A DNA stretch of 64,000 nt, taken from contig CM055108.1 in assembly GCA_029204225.1 (NCBI GenBank), positions 7,621,812 through 7,685,811 of the forward strand, written 5' to 3'. The translations under genes and the position numbers were made by a program. The notes under the pieces are model-generated. The model was not told the origin of the DNA. It did not search any database and saw only the letters and a list, made by a program, of their open reading frames with translations. Below are positions 1 through 21,720 of this stretch, in pieces. The stretch's first letter is position 1; each line of letters starts with the position of its first letter. This DNA is from Diphasiastrum complanatum. Taxonomy: Eukaryota > Streptophyta > Lycopodiopsida > Lycopodiales > Lycopodiaceae.

Positions 1-1178
1 TTGATCAAGATTTGGGTATAAACCCTCAAGAGAAACTTCTAATAACAGTGAAAAGAAATGACAACATTCTTGCAATGGTTGAGGTCAAGGAAGATTGGTG
101 TCTCAAACTCATTCGAGCAGAACTACATATGTTGCAATTTGATCTACCTTAGTACTATTAATTTCGATTGAATGGTGTAAAGGTACGTTATGCCATATGA
201 AAATAATTTTTTTTTTCTATTTCTAAGTGCATCAGTAATTAACTAAAATAAAATCTCTTGTGCAGGTAAGAGTAAGGCAGAAAAAGCATATAAAATGCAA
301 AGACATTGGAACATCCATCAAAATTGAAAATCCATAGATTATGAACAATGGAATTTTTATATTATGTAATACAATTTTTTGTATACATCATTTTTGAAAA
401 TATATGAACCACCTTTTCTATGAGGCTCTTTCATTTCTATGATCTCCATTTCCATGGTGCAGAACACAATGTAATTGCAACTGGATAATATGAGTTTTCG
501 ATAACAAGATTCATTGTCTCCTGTAGGAAATGCATTATTTCCATTGGGAAGATCTTCGGTCACTTGAACTCCAGCGACCACTACAATCAGATATCGAATC
601 AACGCTTGCCCTTGTAAGCATTCTCATAGTATGATCATCAACAACAATCCAATTCTCCATGCATTTCACTCAAAGTTGAACAATCGTCAATTATATACAT
701 CACTTATCAAATGGGCAATGAAGTTCACTCCCACCAACCAATGTTGACACACAAATATGTTAAAATCCATTTTTTGGAACTCGCTCCACCTAATACACTC
801 CTATCAATGTATGACTATCTTTGAAATGAGAGAGCGATCGACTTTAAACTTGATGCATTTGTACACTTGAATGGCCAAGCATTCTCATACCGTGATCTAC
901 TACATCAGTATTCCAATGTTGAACATTTCACTCAAAGTTGAACAATCTGTACATCACTTATCAGAATATTTCTATTAAAAATTTCTATACATGTGTCTCA
1001 TCCACATCAAGGGAGACTAACTTTTTATCAGTATCAACTTTCTATGATTTCTACATCCATTTCTCTAGTTGGAAGTAGCTTGGGTGGAAAGTATGTTTGC
1101 AATGTTATGTATCATTCTAAATTTATTTTATTTACTCGTTTATAGGATGCTATTGAAATAGATGCTTTGGTATGAGAC
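1..1178. other. AT-rich noncoding stretch with a local duplication
   Basis: I see no gene here. Two segments, 618-710 and 879-963, are diverged copies of one another. Both begin with GCATTCTCAT, share a block reading TTTCACTCAAAGTTGAACAA, and end in a shared ACATCACTTATCA. They lie about 260 bp apart in direct orientation, which looks like an old local duplication. Confidence 0.5.
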
Positions 1179-1580
1179 ATGGAGGCGTCCGAGGTGTATC
1201 AGCTGGGAGAAATGATGTGTCTATCTCATTATTTGAAAAACTTTCAAAATAATGAGATTTGTATATATCATTCATCTTTTAATCCATATGCAACCACTGT
1301 CATTATGGCCATCAAATCATTATCAGTTTGTTTAGGAGGCCATAAGTACGCAAGAAGAACATATAAAATAATTTTTGTGAAAAGGGATTTGGCAATTAAA
1401 ATATTGGGTTATACTCCCAATGAGACTACAAAAAGATCATCTGCAATGGCCCTTTATTCGGGTTACATTGATATGAGCAATAGGAAAAACTTAGAATTTT
1501 TGGATCCATATGAAAGGAGATTATTCCTTCATGACAATACCATCCATCTGAATCTTGAAGAGGATGACGATGATAATTAA
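1179..1580 (+). CDS. Orphan ORF, 133 aa, function unknown
   Basis: This is an uninterrupted ATG-to-stop frame of 133 codons with an acidic C-terminus (Glu-Glu followed by Asp repeats). I recognise no domain, signal peptide or membrane segment. The middle is rich in Lys, Arg and Tyr and predicted soluble. It sits just beyond the 3' end of the degenerate minus-strand transposase-like region. It could therefore be a second ORF or a captured exon of that element, or a chance ORF. No promoter or splice signals were identified. Length alone gives weak support in AT-rich DNA, so treat it as a hypothetical partial coding region. Confidence 0.22.
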   Translation: MEASEVYQLGEMMCLSHYLKNFQNNEICIYHSSFNPYATTVIMAIKSLSVCLGGHKYARRTYKIIFVKRDLAIKILGYTPNETTKRSSAMALYSGYIDMSNRKNLEFLDPYERRLFLHDNTIHLNLEEDDDDN

Positions 1581-1784
1581 ACAATTTTTCTATAATAGAC
1601 TTTTGCATATATTACTCAAGGAATCTACTCTTTTGTTATGAATTTGAATCTGCCTTTCGAAAATCGTAACATTGACGGCGGTTTTTAGCTTTGATATCTA
1701 AATTGGTGCTCTTCTATGAAGCCACTTAAAAGTTGAACTAAATATTTATTTCTTGAATCTGTGTCCTCCATGATTTGTTAGCTC

Positions 1785-3867
1785 TATAAAATGCCCCCCT
1801 TTCTTTGCCACGTGAGAATTTTTTTCCATGCCTTGTGATGACCAAGATACCTTAACCTCCCATATTCCTTTGCAAAATAAGTTGCATGATGAAGAAGGAT
1901 GTGCTGCAAACAATAGTTTTGATTAGTTACATCAGTAGAAAAAAATATAAGCCTGAATGAGATAAGTACCAGATAATGATATAGATTAGCACCATGTAAT
2001 GAGTAACGTTGTCTTTTTCCAACAATCATGTACAGATTTTACAAATGTGGTGCAATGATTTTGCAAAGTCCTCATATCTTCTATGAAGGTTTTCTTTTCT
2101 GATAACACCTATGAGTTTGTCTAAGTTGGTCCACACTTGTCCCTTTTCCACTCGATTACTTCCTTCCAGTGTTCGTGTGGCTTGAACAATTTCTCACCAA
2201 ATTACGTATCTGACACTAGATTATTTGCCTGTGTGATGGATAAGAATCTTCTTGTTTTAGCACCTCCAATTGATGGCTTATTAGAAATGTTTTTCTTTTT
2301 TCCCGGAGAGTCTGTCACTTTTTTCAATCGTGACATTTCCTTTATGTAGTCCTGCATTTGACAGAACTATTTCCAACTCCTAATTGTGCTTTAGCCACAG
2401 ACTCCGGTTTATGATTCCATGCTAGTAGAATATGCAAGTAAATAAGTTTTTCAATAATACGAACCTCAACATGCAATGTGCATATGTGAACATTTTTTAA
2501 TATAATTGGCAGAACACTTATCATATTTGGATCTTCAGCTTCTCGTGTTGGGCCAGTGTTTGTTGATCGTCCCCAAATTCATATTGTAGCAATCCTTCAT
2601 GCAATAAAGACATGGATGCTTTGATGTTGCCCCATGAGAGACATTGTACATACATTTTAATGTTTTCAATACCCTTCAAGGTGCCATTGAATTTGAAAAC
2701 TTCCATGGTTTTCGAATGTAAATTCTCACCCTCCAAATGTCTCTTTATAATCTTGCCATAATTTGCTCTGAAAATATTCAGGAAAGTATTTTATGGTCCT
2801 CTTTCAAGACTTGTAGAGAAGAAGTAATACATGACATGTCAATAAAAACTGGCAAGGTATGATATGTTAATAACGATATTCTAAATGAAAATTGATGGCA
2901 ACCACCATATGTGATTTTCTGATTAAACCACTAAACATTCGATCATCTGTATCTGAAATTTTGTTCATCAAAGTGACACTCACTCGTTCCAACTTTTGAC
3001 CTTTGATGATTTCAGATTCATCCAATTTTATTACAATAATGATATTTCCATTTGCTTGATGTTCGTCTAGTTTATGGAATTGAATAATGTATTTTAGAAC
3101 ATTTTGAATATCAAGAAAAAAAATTATTGTAATCATTGTAATTGAGCTCACCATATTCTGATTTGTATAATCTAGTTATATGAAGTGGTTGGCCAACTAC
3201 TTTGAACATTCCGTCATTATAATAATTTCTTGCTAATCTTACTCGCCGATATGGACATGGAAGATAAGTTTTCTTCACCATCACTTGGGAAAAAACTTCT
3301 TTAACTATTCTAAAAAAACTAGAATAAGCATTTCTGCTGATTCTAGAAACATCAAATGCACCTTGTATCACATTTGCATCCAAGTATGATTAAACCTTAA
3401 TCAACACAATCTCTGCAATTTTATTTTTCATTTTTTCAAATCGAACATTTTTCATCATTTCCTTTGTTGTCTTTCTTGGTAAAACATGACTTAAAGATGA
3501 TCCAATGCATGAACAATCTGTTAAATAGTTCTTTGCCACCAAACATGATCAACATATGAAACTCAAATTATATATAATAAATAAATAATCCATGTTATCA
3601 AGTGCAAATCAAACTTAAATGACATATACAAATCAAATAAACAGTTTATATGAAAACATACTTGAATGTTCAAATTCTTTTTTTCTGATTGTCGCTATGT
3701 GTAGATAAATCATCAATATTCTTCATCGGTACTCTCTTTCTTTTCCTCTTCATCATTGTCTTTTTGATAACTTTTATATCAACAACAGATTTTAAGCTCT
3801 TGGATCGCAACTTTGCATGGATTCTAACATTTCTTGGTTTGATCCCCGAAGAGTAGTGACTAATCAT
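1785..3867 (-). pseudogene. Degenerate transposase-like coding region (unclassified DNA transposon)
   Basis: Reading the minus strand downward from 3867, several open blocks follow each other with frameshifts and stops between them. They are a Lys/Arg-rich block (3867-3670), blocks at about 3530-3111 and 3100-2867, a block at about 2673-2540 and blocks at about 2344-2200 and 2090-1785. The 2673-2540 block reads LKTLKCMY, then about nine residues, then HPCLYC. This resembles the 'GDLK..L..M......CLYC' signature I associate with RNase-H-like transposases that carry an inserted zinc-binding CxxC; a WHLEG stretch lies just upstream in another frame. The final block has HHATYFAKEYG, as in the C-terminal parts of such proteins. 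The family is inferred from motif memory, not from a search. A decayed host gene remains possible. Confidence 0.35.
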
Positions 3868-3959
3868 GTTAGAGTTGATTCCTACATCTCATTGTCATAT
3901 TCATTTTTGAGTCAACTACAGCAAGATCAAAACAAATTTAGTTAAAATTTGTTCAATTT

Positions 3960-5100
3960 TTAGTCCAGTCGCATGTTCAACGTGTCTCAACTACGTATTC
4001 CACACGTCGATCCAGTCTTGAGCATGAACAATTACCAACAACAACATCCCCACCAAGAGATTTTTTTTTGGGGGGGGGAGAGAATGGATATGCAGACATC
4101 TACTAGAGCAGCCACATCGTCAGCAATACCATCAACAAGATCGACAGCCAAGGTCACAAACCAAAGAGGATAAAGACAAGGCTAAGCAAGCAGATGGGCA
4201 ATCCAAAGCGACTCAATTAGAAGAAGTATCCCAGTCACGGCAAAGATCCTTCAGAAAAGAGAAACACAAGCATTAGAAAATCAATCTCCTTCTTCAATCG
4301 GCCTCTTGCCATACTTCTGTGCCCATTCTCATGCATATCGTTCACACCATCTACCAATGTCACCACCTCCACCCTACCTTCCACCTGTTTGTTTATCATC
4401 AGTTCACTGTTCTTCTGAGAAATTCCCAATTTTTTATAGTCTTACCGAAGCAGCTATAAGATCATTGCAAGTGTCTTGCGGAGACTAACTACCACCTACA
4501 ATGGCTGATCAGCCAAAAGAAGATCTAAGAAGCAGGCGAAGCAGCTAGAAGAATTAAAGAGGAAGATCCAAGAAGTTGAGGAGGAAAGGACAAACTTAAG
4601 CAACTCTTTGGAGCAATGATAGTTGAATCTCCTTTTATGAAGCCCAAAGAGATCCAAAAAATTTACAATTCTAGCTTGACTAGTTTTGGTCATATGACTT
4701 GTAAATAGTTAGATGGTCATGATGTGGCTTGTCACACGTGCCAAATAGCATAGTATTCCATTCATAAGGATGTTCTCAAGTTGATCTAAGTGATAGAACC
4801 TTTGGAATGAGTCCAAATCATGCTTTGATACAAGAGAGAAAAAGTAGAAGCTATTTTTGGTAGTTTTTACGTTGTTGAGGGATCTCCAATATTCCAACCC
4901 TAACTTGGTAAGGATGAAAGATCCACCAAAATTAGCATTAAGGATAGGTTTAGGGCTATCATACCTGCCCAAAACCGTGATGGATCATGTATATATAGGT
5001 GATGATCTCTCACCAAAATCAATCAAGCAATTTCATGATTTTTCTCCCATATTGGTGCAATTGCTCTCTATGTTCATAATTCTTTGAGTTCTTCTGATTC
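3960..5100 (+). other. Weak coding traces, including a coiled-coil-like fragment
   Basis: No intact gene is seen. At about 4509-4620 the plus strand has an open run of 36 codons, preceded by a stop and ended by one. It is rich in Lys, Glu, Gln and Leu with heptad-like spacing (KKQAKQLEELKRK, then EVEEERTNL), so it looks like part of a coiled coil. Upstream, at about 3973-4400, there are Gln/His- and Pro-rich open pieces in shifting frames. These may be remains of the ORF of an old mobile element. I cannot name a family. Confidence 0.25.
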
Positions 5101-7562
5101 CTAATCATTATAGGATTGAATGTAGGTCTGGTGTACAGTGCTCAGACTGTGGGAGGCCGTACTTTCACACGTGTGAAGGCTTCTTCAAGGATTTGGGCCA
5201 TTTAGTGAGGTTCAAGCATAGATTATTGATGGATTTTGATGGTGCAACTTGTGCTAACTTTATGGAATCATAATCTATTGTTTTCCTCATCATTTCAATG
5301 TTTTAGAATCCTTATTTGCTGTAATTTTTACACCTTGATCTTGATTCAAAATAACTTTTTGAAAGGATCCTACAAAACAATGCTCAATAAAATTGGTTTT
5401 GATTTGAACCTAGAAACTCACAAAGGTTTCACTTTGTCTTGATTACCTCAAATTTGATTTCTAACCCTCTCTTTGGACTTCTATTCATAGTTCTTACACT
5501 CCCTCACAAAGAAGAAATGAAGATTAGATGAGATTCTATCAAAGACTTATCAAATCCTATCAATTTTCACCATTTTTGGACAAAAACATGACTAAATCTC
5601 CGTCACAACTTTTTGATCTACGTTCAAGACCTGTAAAACAAGTTTAGAGGACCTGATTTCAGCCTAGATTAATTAGATCTCATGACCCTATGTCAAATCT
5701 AATCAATGGCACTCAATCTCGGTAGCTTATCCTAAGATTTCCACCAAAACTTACATCAGAAGCTCACAAATTGAATTTCTTTGGATCAAATCATCGTACA
5801 TCTTTTGCATAGAACCACATGTATTGGTTGCATTCAACTTTATTGTGTTTTTGTCTTTAAAAAAATCTAGGGGCTATAGATGATGTGAATAACTTGTTGC
5901 AACATCATGTGGCCTCTGCTTTCATGCCTTGACACATTATTTTGCTTTTTGGGCTCAAACGTTGAATTGCCCACAAGCTACTATTTATAACTCTCTCAAC
6001 AACAGTTTCGTGTTTTTGCAAAAACTGTTTGGAATTCTGAAACTCCACAAGAAGAGAAAAAAATAGAAAGAAAACTCTTTCTATATTGTCCTTGACACTC
6101 TTTCTATGATGCCCTGAAATATATTCCACATCTGGTTGATGAGATACAATATCCATGTCATTGTTCCATTCTTGCATTGGTGTTTTCTTCTCAATGTTTA
6201 CACGTCATTGCAATCAGTTGCATCTTCAAGTTCAACCATCTCCACAAAGCTATTAACAGATTCTAAAAATGACACACCAACAATTGAAGCACGACAACCT
6301 GTATGGGCTTGAGCAAGCAAATCCTGTAGATTTGGGCCTTTGCCTATGAACATGCTATTGGAAGAAGGAAATAGGCATCGATAGTGATTAATTCAAAATG
6401 AAAGACGAGCTATCGAGCGCATCGGAATGATCCTATACTTCTACCGATGCATGACTATGCCTATCATAAATCAAACAAAGCTATCATGAAAATTTTCACG
6501 TTTGGTCTTTTAGCAACTAGCTTTGAAATCATTAGCACTAAAGTGATTTCATAGCCAAACAATTATAGAGTGAAGAATATTGCAGCAACAAACAAAACAA
6601 TAAGAGATTTATCAGAAACTGATAAGTATAGAGAAGCATGCATACATTCTGACATACTATTGATTAATGCAATAAGAAGATGGATTGATTCAATAAGTAG
6701 CATGTACAAAGTCAGATGATGATGAGCACAAAACAATAGCAGATGAAACCGCATACTTTAAACTATCTCTGAGCAACCGATAACTCTATCTAATGCACTT
6801 CCATAGATAAGCAGTAAGTGCTAGCAATACTCAAAACAGAATACTAATAGAACTCTATGAGTCCTTCTCAGATTTACTCTGCATGTATATTGTTCTTCTA
6901 TAATGATCAACTATTTATACTAAAGCAATTTAAGCTTATCCAATTAGGTTAGCTTAATTAGTTCAGCGGTCGCAATTGATAGCTAGCCAATGCATTGTCA
7001 TCCATTTAGTAAAGCGTACCCAAAAATTTACTTGCAAAATGTTCAGGGCAAGTCGTAAGCTTCCTAACAAGCGAAAACAATAACTGCAACTTCGACTTCT
7101 CTGATAAGTCATCTAAGTTGTCCGATATGTCAGTGTTATCGAAGTCACTTTGATATGTTGGTGCCGCCCGTTGGGTGATTCCCGAGTATTTCAATAGACT
7201 GTGTAGAAACACGTATAAAATTATAGAACTAAATAAATGAAATGGATGTAATTAAAGATCAATTATCAGGATGAATAACTCCCGATAGTATAATCATCCA
7301 ACATGTTCTAGCTAGAAAAGACTTTTCTCTTGAACTTTGAAGTATGGCATTTGCCATATGACCAACAAATTCCTCGTACAGAGATACTTTTGTGTCTTGG
7401 TTGTGACCCACTCTTTGCCATACACTATGCACAACCTTTGCCAAATTTGTTATGGGCATTAGAGCCTCATTTTCATCATGACATACATGCAAACAATGCA
7501 CACAAATTATTTATTTGCAAAATGTGTGTCTACTATTCAAAAACATAATATGATGAAGATAT
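5100..7562. other. Noncoding stretch, no gene seen
   Basis: Only short scattered ORFs without recognisable motifs are present. A perfect 14-bp palindrome, TTCACACGTGTGAA, lies at 5164-5177 inside a segment (about 5145-5225) that has a diverged relative at about 18795-18880. I see no other structure. Confidence 0.4.
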
Positions 7563-8214
7563 TGTTGATTTCACACGTGTGGACTGTCCACAACATGTAC
7601 TTGTGATCTCCTGTGTAGATGCACCAAGATCAAGACTAGATTGAGATTCAAGATCTATCTTTGATTCTATGGCAAAAACACACTACTACATGCATTCAAT
7701 CACTTCCAACTCTCACTCACACGTGGGGGAAGATTTCCAAAAATAATCTAAGTAAAAACAAGCTGCTCTCCTCAGGTAGAGAGAGAAAATCATCACGAGC
7801 TCTCAGGTAGAGAGAGAAAGCTAGAAAACCAATTACTCACAAAATCCACTCAATCTCAAAATCAATTATATCCAAATGAGGAGTTCAATGATAGTAGTAG
7901 ATCCACGAGCTACCACTATACTTAACTATGATTGGACCACACTTTTGCCACCTCTTAATCCTATTGGGCCGTTGATCCATTCACCTCTAAATTCTATTGG
8001 ACCATTTTCAAGCAAACCTCAAATTCTATTGGACCCCTCAAGGTTCCACCTCTAAATCCTATTGGACCTCTTAAGTTTCATCACACAAAAGTATTACACT
8101 TGTCTACACTCTTATTGGCACGAGTTTAGCCTCTTACTCTATTTTGGCTAAATAGTGCCATTACAAGTGGAAATGGGTAATTTGCCATCTATGCCAAATT
8201 TGGTCCTATCAACA
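7563..8214 (-). repeat. Probable 3' LTR of a minus-strand copia remnant
   Basis: The segment begins TGTTGAT and ends ATCAACA, a perfect 7-bp terminal inverted repeat with the TG...CA ends typical of LTRs. On the minus strand the bases just before it (about 8215-8235) read as a purine-rich tract, AGGTGTAGGA, which would serve as the polypurine tract. The copia RT/RNase H frame ends only 92 bp away. Inside are at least four spaced copies of a CTATTGGACC-like motif (about 7960-8070). No second LTR copy was found in the window, so the assignment rests on ends and position. Confidence 0.55.
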
Positions 8215-8306
8215 TCCTACACCTAGATGCTTGATATAAAAAACATAAGACCCTTATGTCTAACATAGATAATCTTTTTCAATTCTTCACACTCCTAAAA
8301 AATTAT

Positions 8307-9248
8307 CTATGAAGATTTGAGCATTGATCTTGATATAACTCCAAGATTAGATCTATGCTTGATGAAAGCACTTTTGCTCAAAGGCTTGGTGAGTAGATCG
8401 GCAATACAAGAGGACGAGTTGACATGCTCTAAATAGATTTCTCCTCCAATAAGCTTTTCTCTCACAAAATGGTGTGCCACATCTATATGCTTGTTTCTTG
8501 CATGAAATATGGGACTATTGGCAAGAGCTTGGTCCGAGATATTATCACACTTGATCATTGGTATATCATATTCCTTCACGCACTTTAGCTCCAATAATAA
8601 TCTCTTGATCCAAAGTACCTCTTTGGTGGTTGTAGTGAGTGCTTTGTACTCGGCCTCACATGAAGAGAGAGATATAGTATCTTGCTTTTTGGAAAGCCAA
8701 GATATTAGATTGCCTCCAAGAAAGATAGTGTATGCACTAATATACTTTTGGTCCATCTTGTCACTTGCAAAATCCGAATCCAAGTAGCTAACAATGGATA
8801 GATCTTCACTTTTATAAATTAGACCATAATCACAAGATGAATATACATATCTTAGAATCCTCTTGGCCATCTTCCAATGATGAATCTTAGGATCTTGCAT
8901 AAATTGACTCAATTTGTGCACACAAAAACTTAAATCGGGCCTAGTAATGGTAAGCCAAATCAAGGAGCCTACAAGACTCCTAAAAAGTGTGATGTCCTCA
9001 AAGGATCTTTCATCACATTTATTAGGATCTTTTACAATTTGCTCCATTGGAGTATCTATGCTCTTAGAATTTTCCATATGGAATTTTTTCAACATAGAGT
9101 GAGCATATCTAGATTGGCATATAAAAACATGATCTTCATAAAAATCAATATCTAGGCCTAGGATGTAATGTATTTCTCCTAGATCTTGCATTTTAAACTC
9201 ACATCCAGGTGCTAGCTTAGTTTTATTAGGATCATTTACTCTTAGCAC
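8307..9248 (-). pseudogene. Copia RT C-terminal part plus RNase H, 313 codons
   Basis: The 313-codon open frame matches the end of a Ty1/copia polyprotein. It starts near the DLGEIHYILGL motif after the RT palm. It continues through SLVGSLIWLTITRPDLSF, then the RNase H region with SWLSKKQ and SSCEAEYKAL, and ends with the CIADLLTKPL tail typical of copia RNase H. The YVDD catalytic part of RT, expected just upstream, is missing, cut off by the unrelated-looking segment at 9249-9838. The frame is unusually intact for such a broken element. It is not an independent gene. Confidence 0.75.
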
Positions 9249-9838
9249 ATGTGAAATACACTAAGTAACCAAATTTGACCCAAACTCAATGATATTGCAT
9301 GAAACAAATTGGCTATGATCTCAAAACAATGTCTAGATCACTTATAGATGAGATTGGTAACCATACAACTGTGAACTGAGATCTAACAAACAATCTCTTG
9401 ACCAAACCAAATGTGTCCACCCAGGTCTAGGTGCCCTACCTAACCCTCTTCAAAAGCTTATAACTTTTGATTGGCTCAACCAAATGGAATGAAACTGATT
9501 GCAACAGAAACTAGAAAAAATAGCTTCAAAACAAGCTATCAAGCAAGATAAATGGATCAAGCATGAGAGAGAACTCTTAATCTAAAATTGGATGTTCCTC
9601 ACATGTGTCTGAGCACCTATCTGACCCAATCAATGCCCTATTGATCTCTTTTGATCCAAAATTAGACAAGATAGCTAGGAAAATGGATCTTGACAATTTC
9701 AAGCTCAAGGTTGATGAAAAGTTTTCACTTAAATGGTTCAAAATGCATGGCAACCTTAGGACTTGAATGGAACATTTGCATGCAATTTGATGACTTGGTT
9801 GGCATTGAGGACCTCCTTAGAACTCTCATGCTTTGAGG
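9249..9838. other. Unidentified segment separating copia fragments
   Basis: This 590-bp stretch lies where RT palm sequence should be. It has no coding match I recognise and no clear terminal repeats. It could be noncoding retroelement sequence brought in by the rearrangement, or an insertion. Confidence 0.35.
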
Positions 9839-10596
9839 CTAATCCTCAAGTTCTTCCTCCTTTTGATTCTCCTCCTCAATACAAACAAGATCACACTTTG
9901 CCAAGATCTCCTCTTGAGTGATCTCCTCCTTTTCCAAGCTCACACTCAAAAGCAACACTAGCTTCCAACTTAAAGAGTCTTCCATATTTAAATCCCTTTG
10001 CAATGCAAACAACATTCTTAAAAATGGAACAAACATCGCGCTCAAAGTGGACATCCAAACCACTTTCTAAGAGTAGACCAACACTAAGCATATTCTTGGT
10101 GATTGATGGTACATAAAGGACATTTTCTAGATCCACACTTATTGAGGATTCTAGATACAAAGATATGGTACCGACACCATTATCGTACACTCTTCATCAC
10201 TTGCAGCAAAAACAAACTTTTTAGCATCATTGAATGAGTGTAAGGTTGAGAAAAAGTCTTTTTCACAAGACCTGTGGGAGCTAGCCCCACTATCAATCCA
10301 CCATGTATCTCTTAAATTGCCATTGATTGTTGGTGAGGATGTAAATGCCATCAGGAATACATCTACTTCATCCTCCTCCTCCTCATGTGCAAGGTTTCCT
10401 TGTTTGTCCTCCTCCTCTTGTGCTCTTAGCCTCTTGTAGAATTAGGATGCATAATGCCCCTTATTTCCACAAAAGAAGCAATTTTTGCTTTGACTTGTCC
10501 TTTGAGCTTGATGCATCATCCTCTTCATTGGCCTCCTTTGGATGCTTCTTCTTTCCATTGGTCTTCTTTTTGCCCTTGAATGAGAAATTGGCTTTC
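9839..10596 (-). pseudogene. Copia gag zinc knuckle and protease fragment
   Basis: On the minus strand a gag-end zinc knuckle lies at about 10500-10440: CFFCGNKGHYAS, where the final Cys is lost to a stop. Next come the aspartic protease active site [10 protein letters not shown] at about 10300 and the post-protease block LYVPSITKNMLSVG at about 10120-10080. Frames shift between 10151 and 10190. In living copia elements the protease matures the polyprotein. This copy is broken. Confidence 0.65.
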
Positions 10597-11454
10597 TCAT
10601 CTCCATCCTGTTGATTCATAGACTGATTTTAAAGACTTTATACCCTCAACAATTAGCTTACCCTTCTCATCATATGTGAGCCTTGATGGTTTTTGTCTTT
10701 GCCTTGAGGATCTTCTTAGGACTTGACTTGGAGAATCATATCCACCACCAGAATCCAAAGAACCATCACCATCATCCAAAGAACCATCAACATCTTCAAG
10801 AATGTTAGATCCATCCACAACATCAACCTTTGGAACATTCTTTTCATAAAAAATGACATCCCTAATTATGGCCACTTTCTTAGTTGAAGGAATGTAGACT
10901 TTGTATGCTTTGCTTACCTCCCTATATAAAAAAAAAAGGGCCCTTCTTTGAAGAATAATTCTCTTCAGTCCTATCATCAATGTAATGTTGACATATCAAC
11001 TGCATCCAAAGATTTTGAGGAGCTTGACACTTGGCCTTCTACCAAAGAGAGATTCAAAAGGTGTCTTACCATTCAATGGTGCACTTGGCCACCTATTGCA
11101 AAGATAGTTTTCACATGACAAGGCTTCGTCCCAAAAAGATTTAGGAAGATTGGCACTTAACCTCATAGCTTTGGCTCCTTCTCACAAGGTTCAATTCTTC
11201 CTCTCAGCCACTCCATTTTGTTGTGGAGTCCTTGGGCTTGATATCTCCCTCTTAATCCAATGTGCATCACAAAAAGCTTTGAATTTTGTCAAAACATACT
11301 CACCACCATTGTCACTCCTCAAGCACTTGATCTTGGTGTTGATTTGGTTCTCCCTTCCATTCTTGAACTTCACAAAAACATCAAACAACTCAGCTTTGCT
11401 CTTTAGAAGATATACCCAAGTAAACCATAGGCCTCTCTTCCACACCTGCAACAA
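10597..11454 (-). pseudogene. Copia integrase fragment
   Basis: The block at 11454-11191 carries the second half of the integrase core: LRSDNGGEYV with a catalytic Asp, then SSPRTPQQNGVAERKN with the catalytic Glu. The stretch at 11180-10990 is frame-broken. The block at 10980-10597 is the integrase C-terminus and the linker to RT, with YIPSTKKVAIIRDVIF and an acidic Asp/Gly repeat. It stops abruptly just after the linker and is joined to gag-like sequence near 10600, which marks a rearrangement breakpoint. Confidence 0.65.
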
Positions 11455-16189
<4,735 letters not shown>

Positions 16190-17029
16190 GGGCCTTGGCA
16201 TTTTGAAAGTAAATTTTTTGTGAGTTTTGCAAGTTTCTTTTTTGCCATGATTCAACAAAAAGATAGCACATGGCGTGCTACCTTTTTTCTGCCACTACTT
16301 CAATGTCTATTATTAAGAATGTGGTTTGATACATAGTTAAAAATCTCACAAAGTAAAAAAAAAAATTCAAATTAATTGTTTTTTGTAGCATACAAAGATA
16401 GGATGTCGGCGTGCTAGGCAAGATAGCCCAAAAAAGAAGAAGGTTGAAGGCTGCAATTAAAATCTATCATTTCATATAGCACGCCGATGTGTTAACTTTA
16501 AAGACTACAAATTCTTTATATAGTTGTATTACTTAGCACATCTACTTACTATGTTTGGAGGTTGAAGAGAATATTTTGAAATAATGTTTTTACTCAAAAT
16601 TTGGTTCTCAAATGTGTCAAAATAGCTTTTCTAATTTATAATTTACTCAGCTAGCACACCGACATGCTAGCTGAATCAACTCCAATAAAAAATTTATTTT
16701 TTCAAAAAGTTCTTCAAAAAAACTTTATTTTTTTAAAATAAAATATTTGCAAGCTAGCAAGTCGGCATGCTAGCTTTTACAGCTTCATGAACAACATAAA
16801 AGTAAACCTATATTTATAGATTAACAAAGTATTTTGTGATGGACCTATTTAAAATTTGATGGATAGTCAAATTTTTAAGTATGCATCAAACCACAATTCT
16901 TGTTCTTAAAAGATTATGTAGTGGCATAAAAAGAGTAGCACACCATGTGCTACCATTTTGTTGGATCATGGATAAAAGAAACTCGCAAAACTCGCAAAAA
17001 GTTTACTCGCAGAATGTCAAAACCTAGTC
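16190..17029. mobile_element. 840-bp foldback/MITE element with about 150-bp inverted termini
   Basis: The left about 155 bp (16190-16345) and the reverse complement of the right about 160 bp (17029-16870) align over their length with scattered mismatches. Shared landmarks include GTTTCTTTT, a stretch containing TAGCACATGG, GCCACTAC and GTGGTTTGAT. The element is flanked on both sides by GCCTC (16185-16189 and 17030-17034), which fits a 5-bp target-site duplication. It has no coding capacity. The interior holds further palindromic stems built on a core like GCTAGCAC-CGACATGCTAGC (about 16265, 16405, 16480, 16652, 16752 and 16935). The superfamily is not assignable from what I can see. Confidence 0.75.
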
Positions 17030-17103
17030 GCCTCAAGATATGAACTAAATTAACATCTATTGATGGACAATAGCCACTTGTTTATTCTACTCCTTGACAC
17101 CAT

Positions 17104-21720
<4,617 letters not shown>

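Larger units (their letters stand above)
7563..11454 (-). mobile_element. Ty1/copia remnant, internally rearranged
   Basis: This is a minus-strand copia relic. In the 5'-to-3' direction (descending coordinates) it shows integrase (11454-10600), then gag zinc knuckle and protease (10590-9839), then an unexplained 590-bp segment, then the end of RT with RNase H (9248-8307), and finally an LTR (8214-7563). A normal copia reads gag, protease, integrase, RT, RNase H. Here gag-protease lies after integrase, so the copy is either rearranged or a join of two fragments. No 5' LTR or primer-binding site was found. Several stops and frameshifts make it non-autonomous. Confidence 0.7.

Noticed and set aside
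16265-16950. CRISPR-like array from the spaced GCTAGCAC palindromes
   Set aside because: Spacing is irregular, the units are diverged and inverted, and the window is plant nuclear DNA. A foldback transposon explains them.
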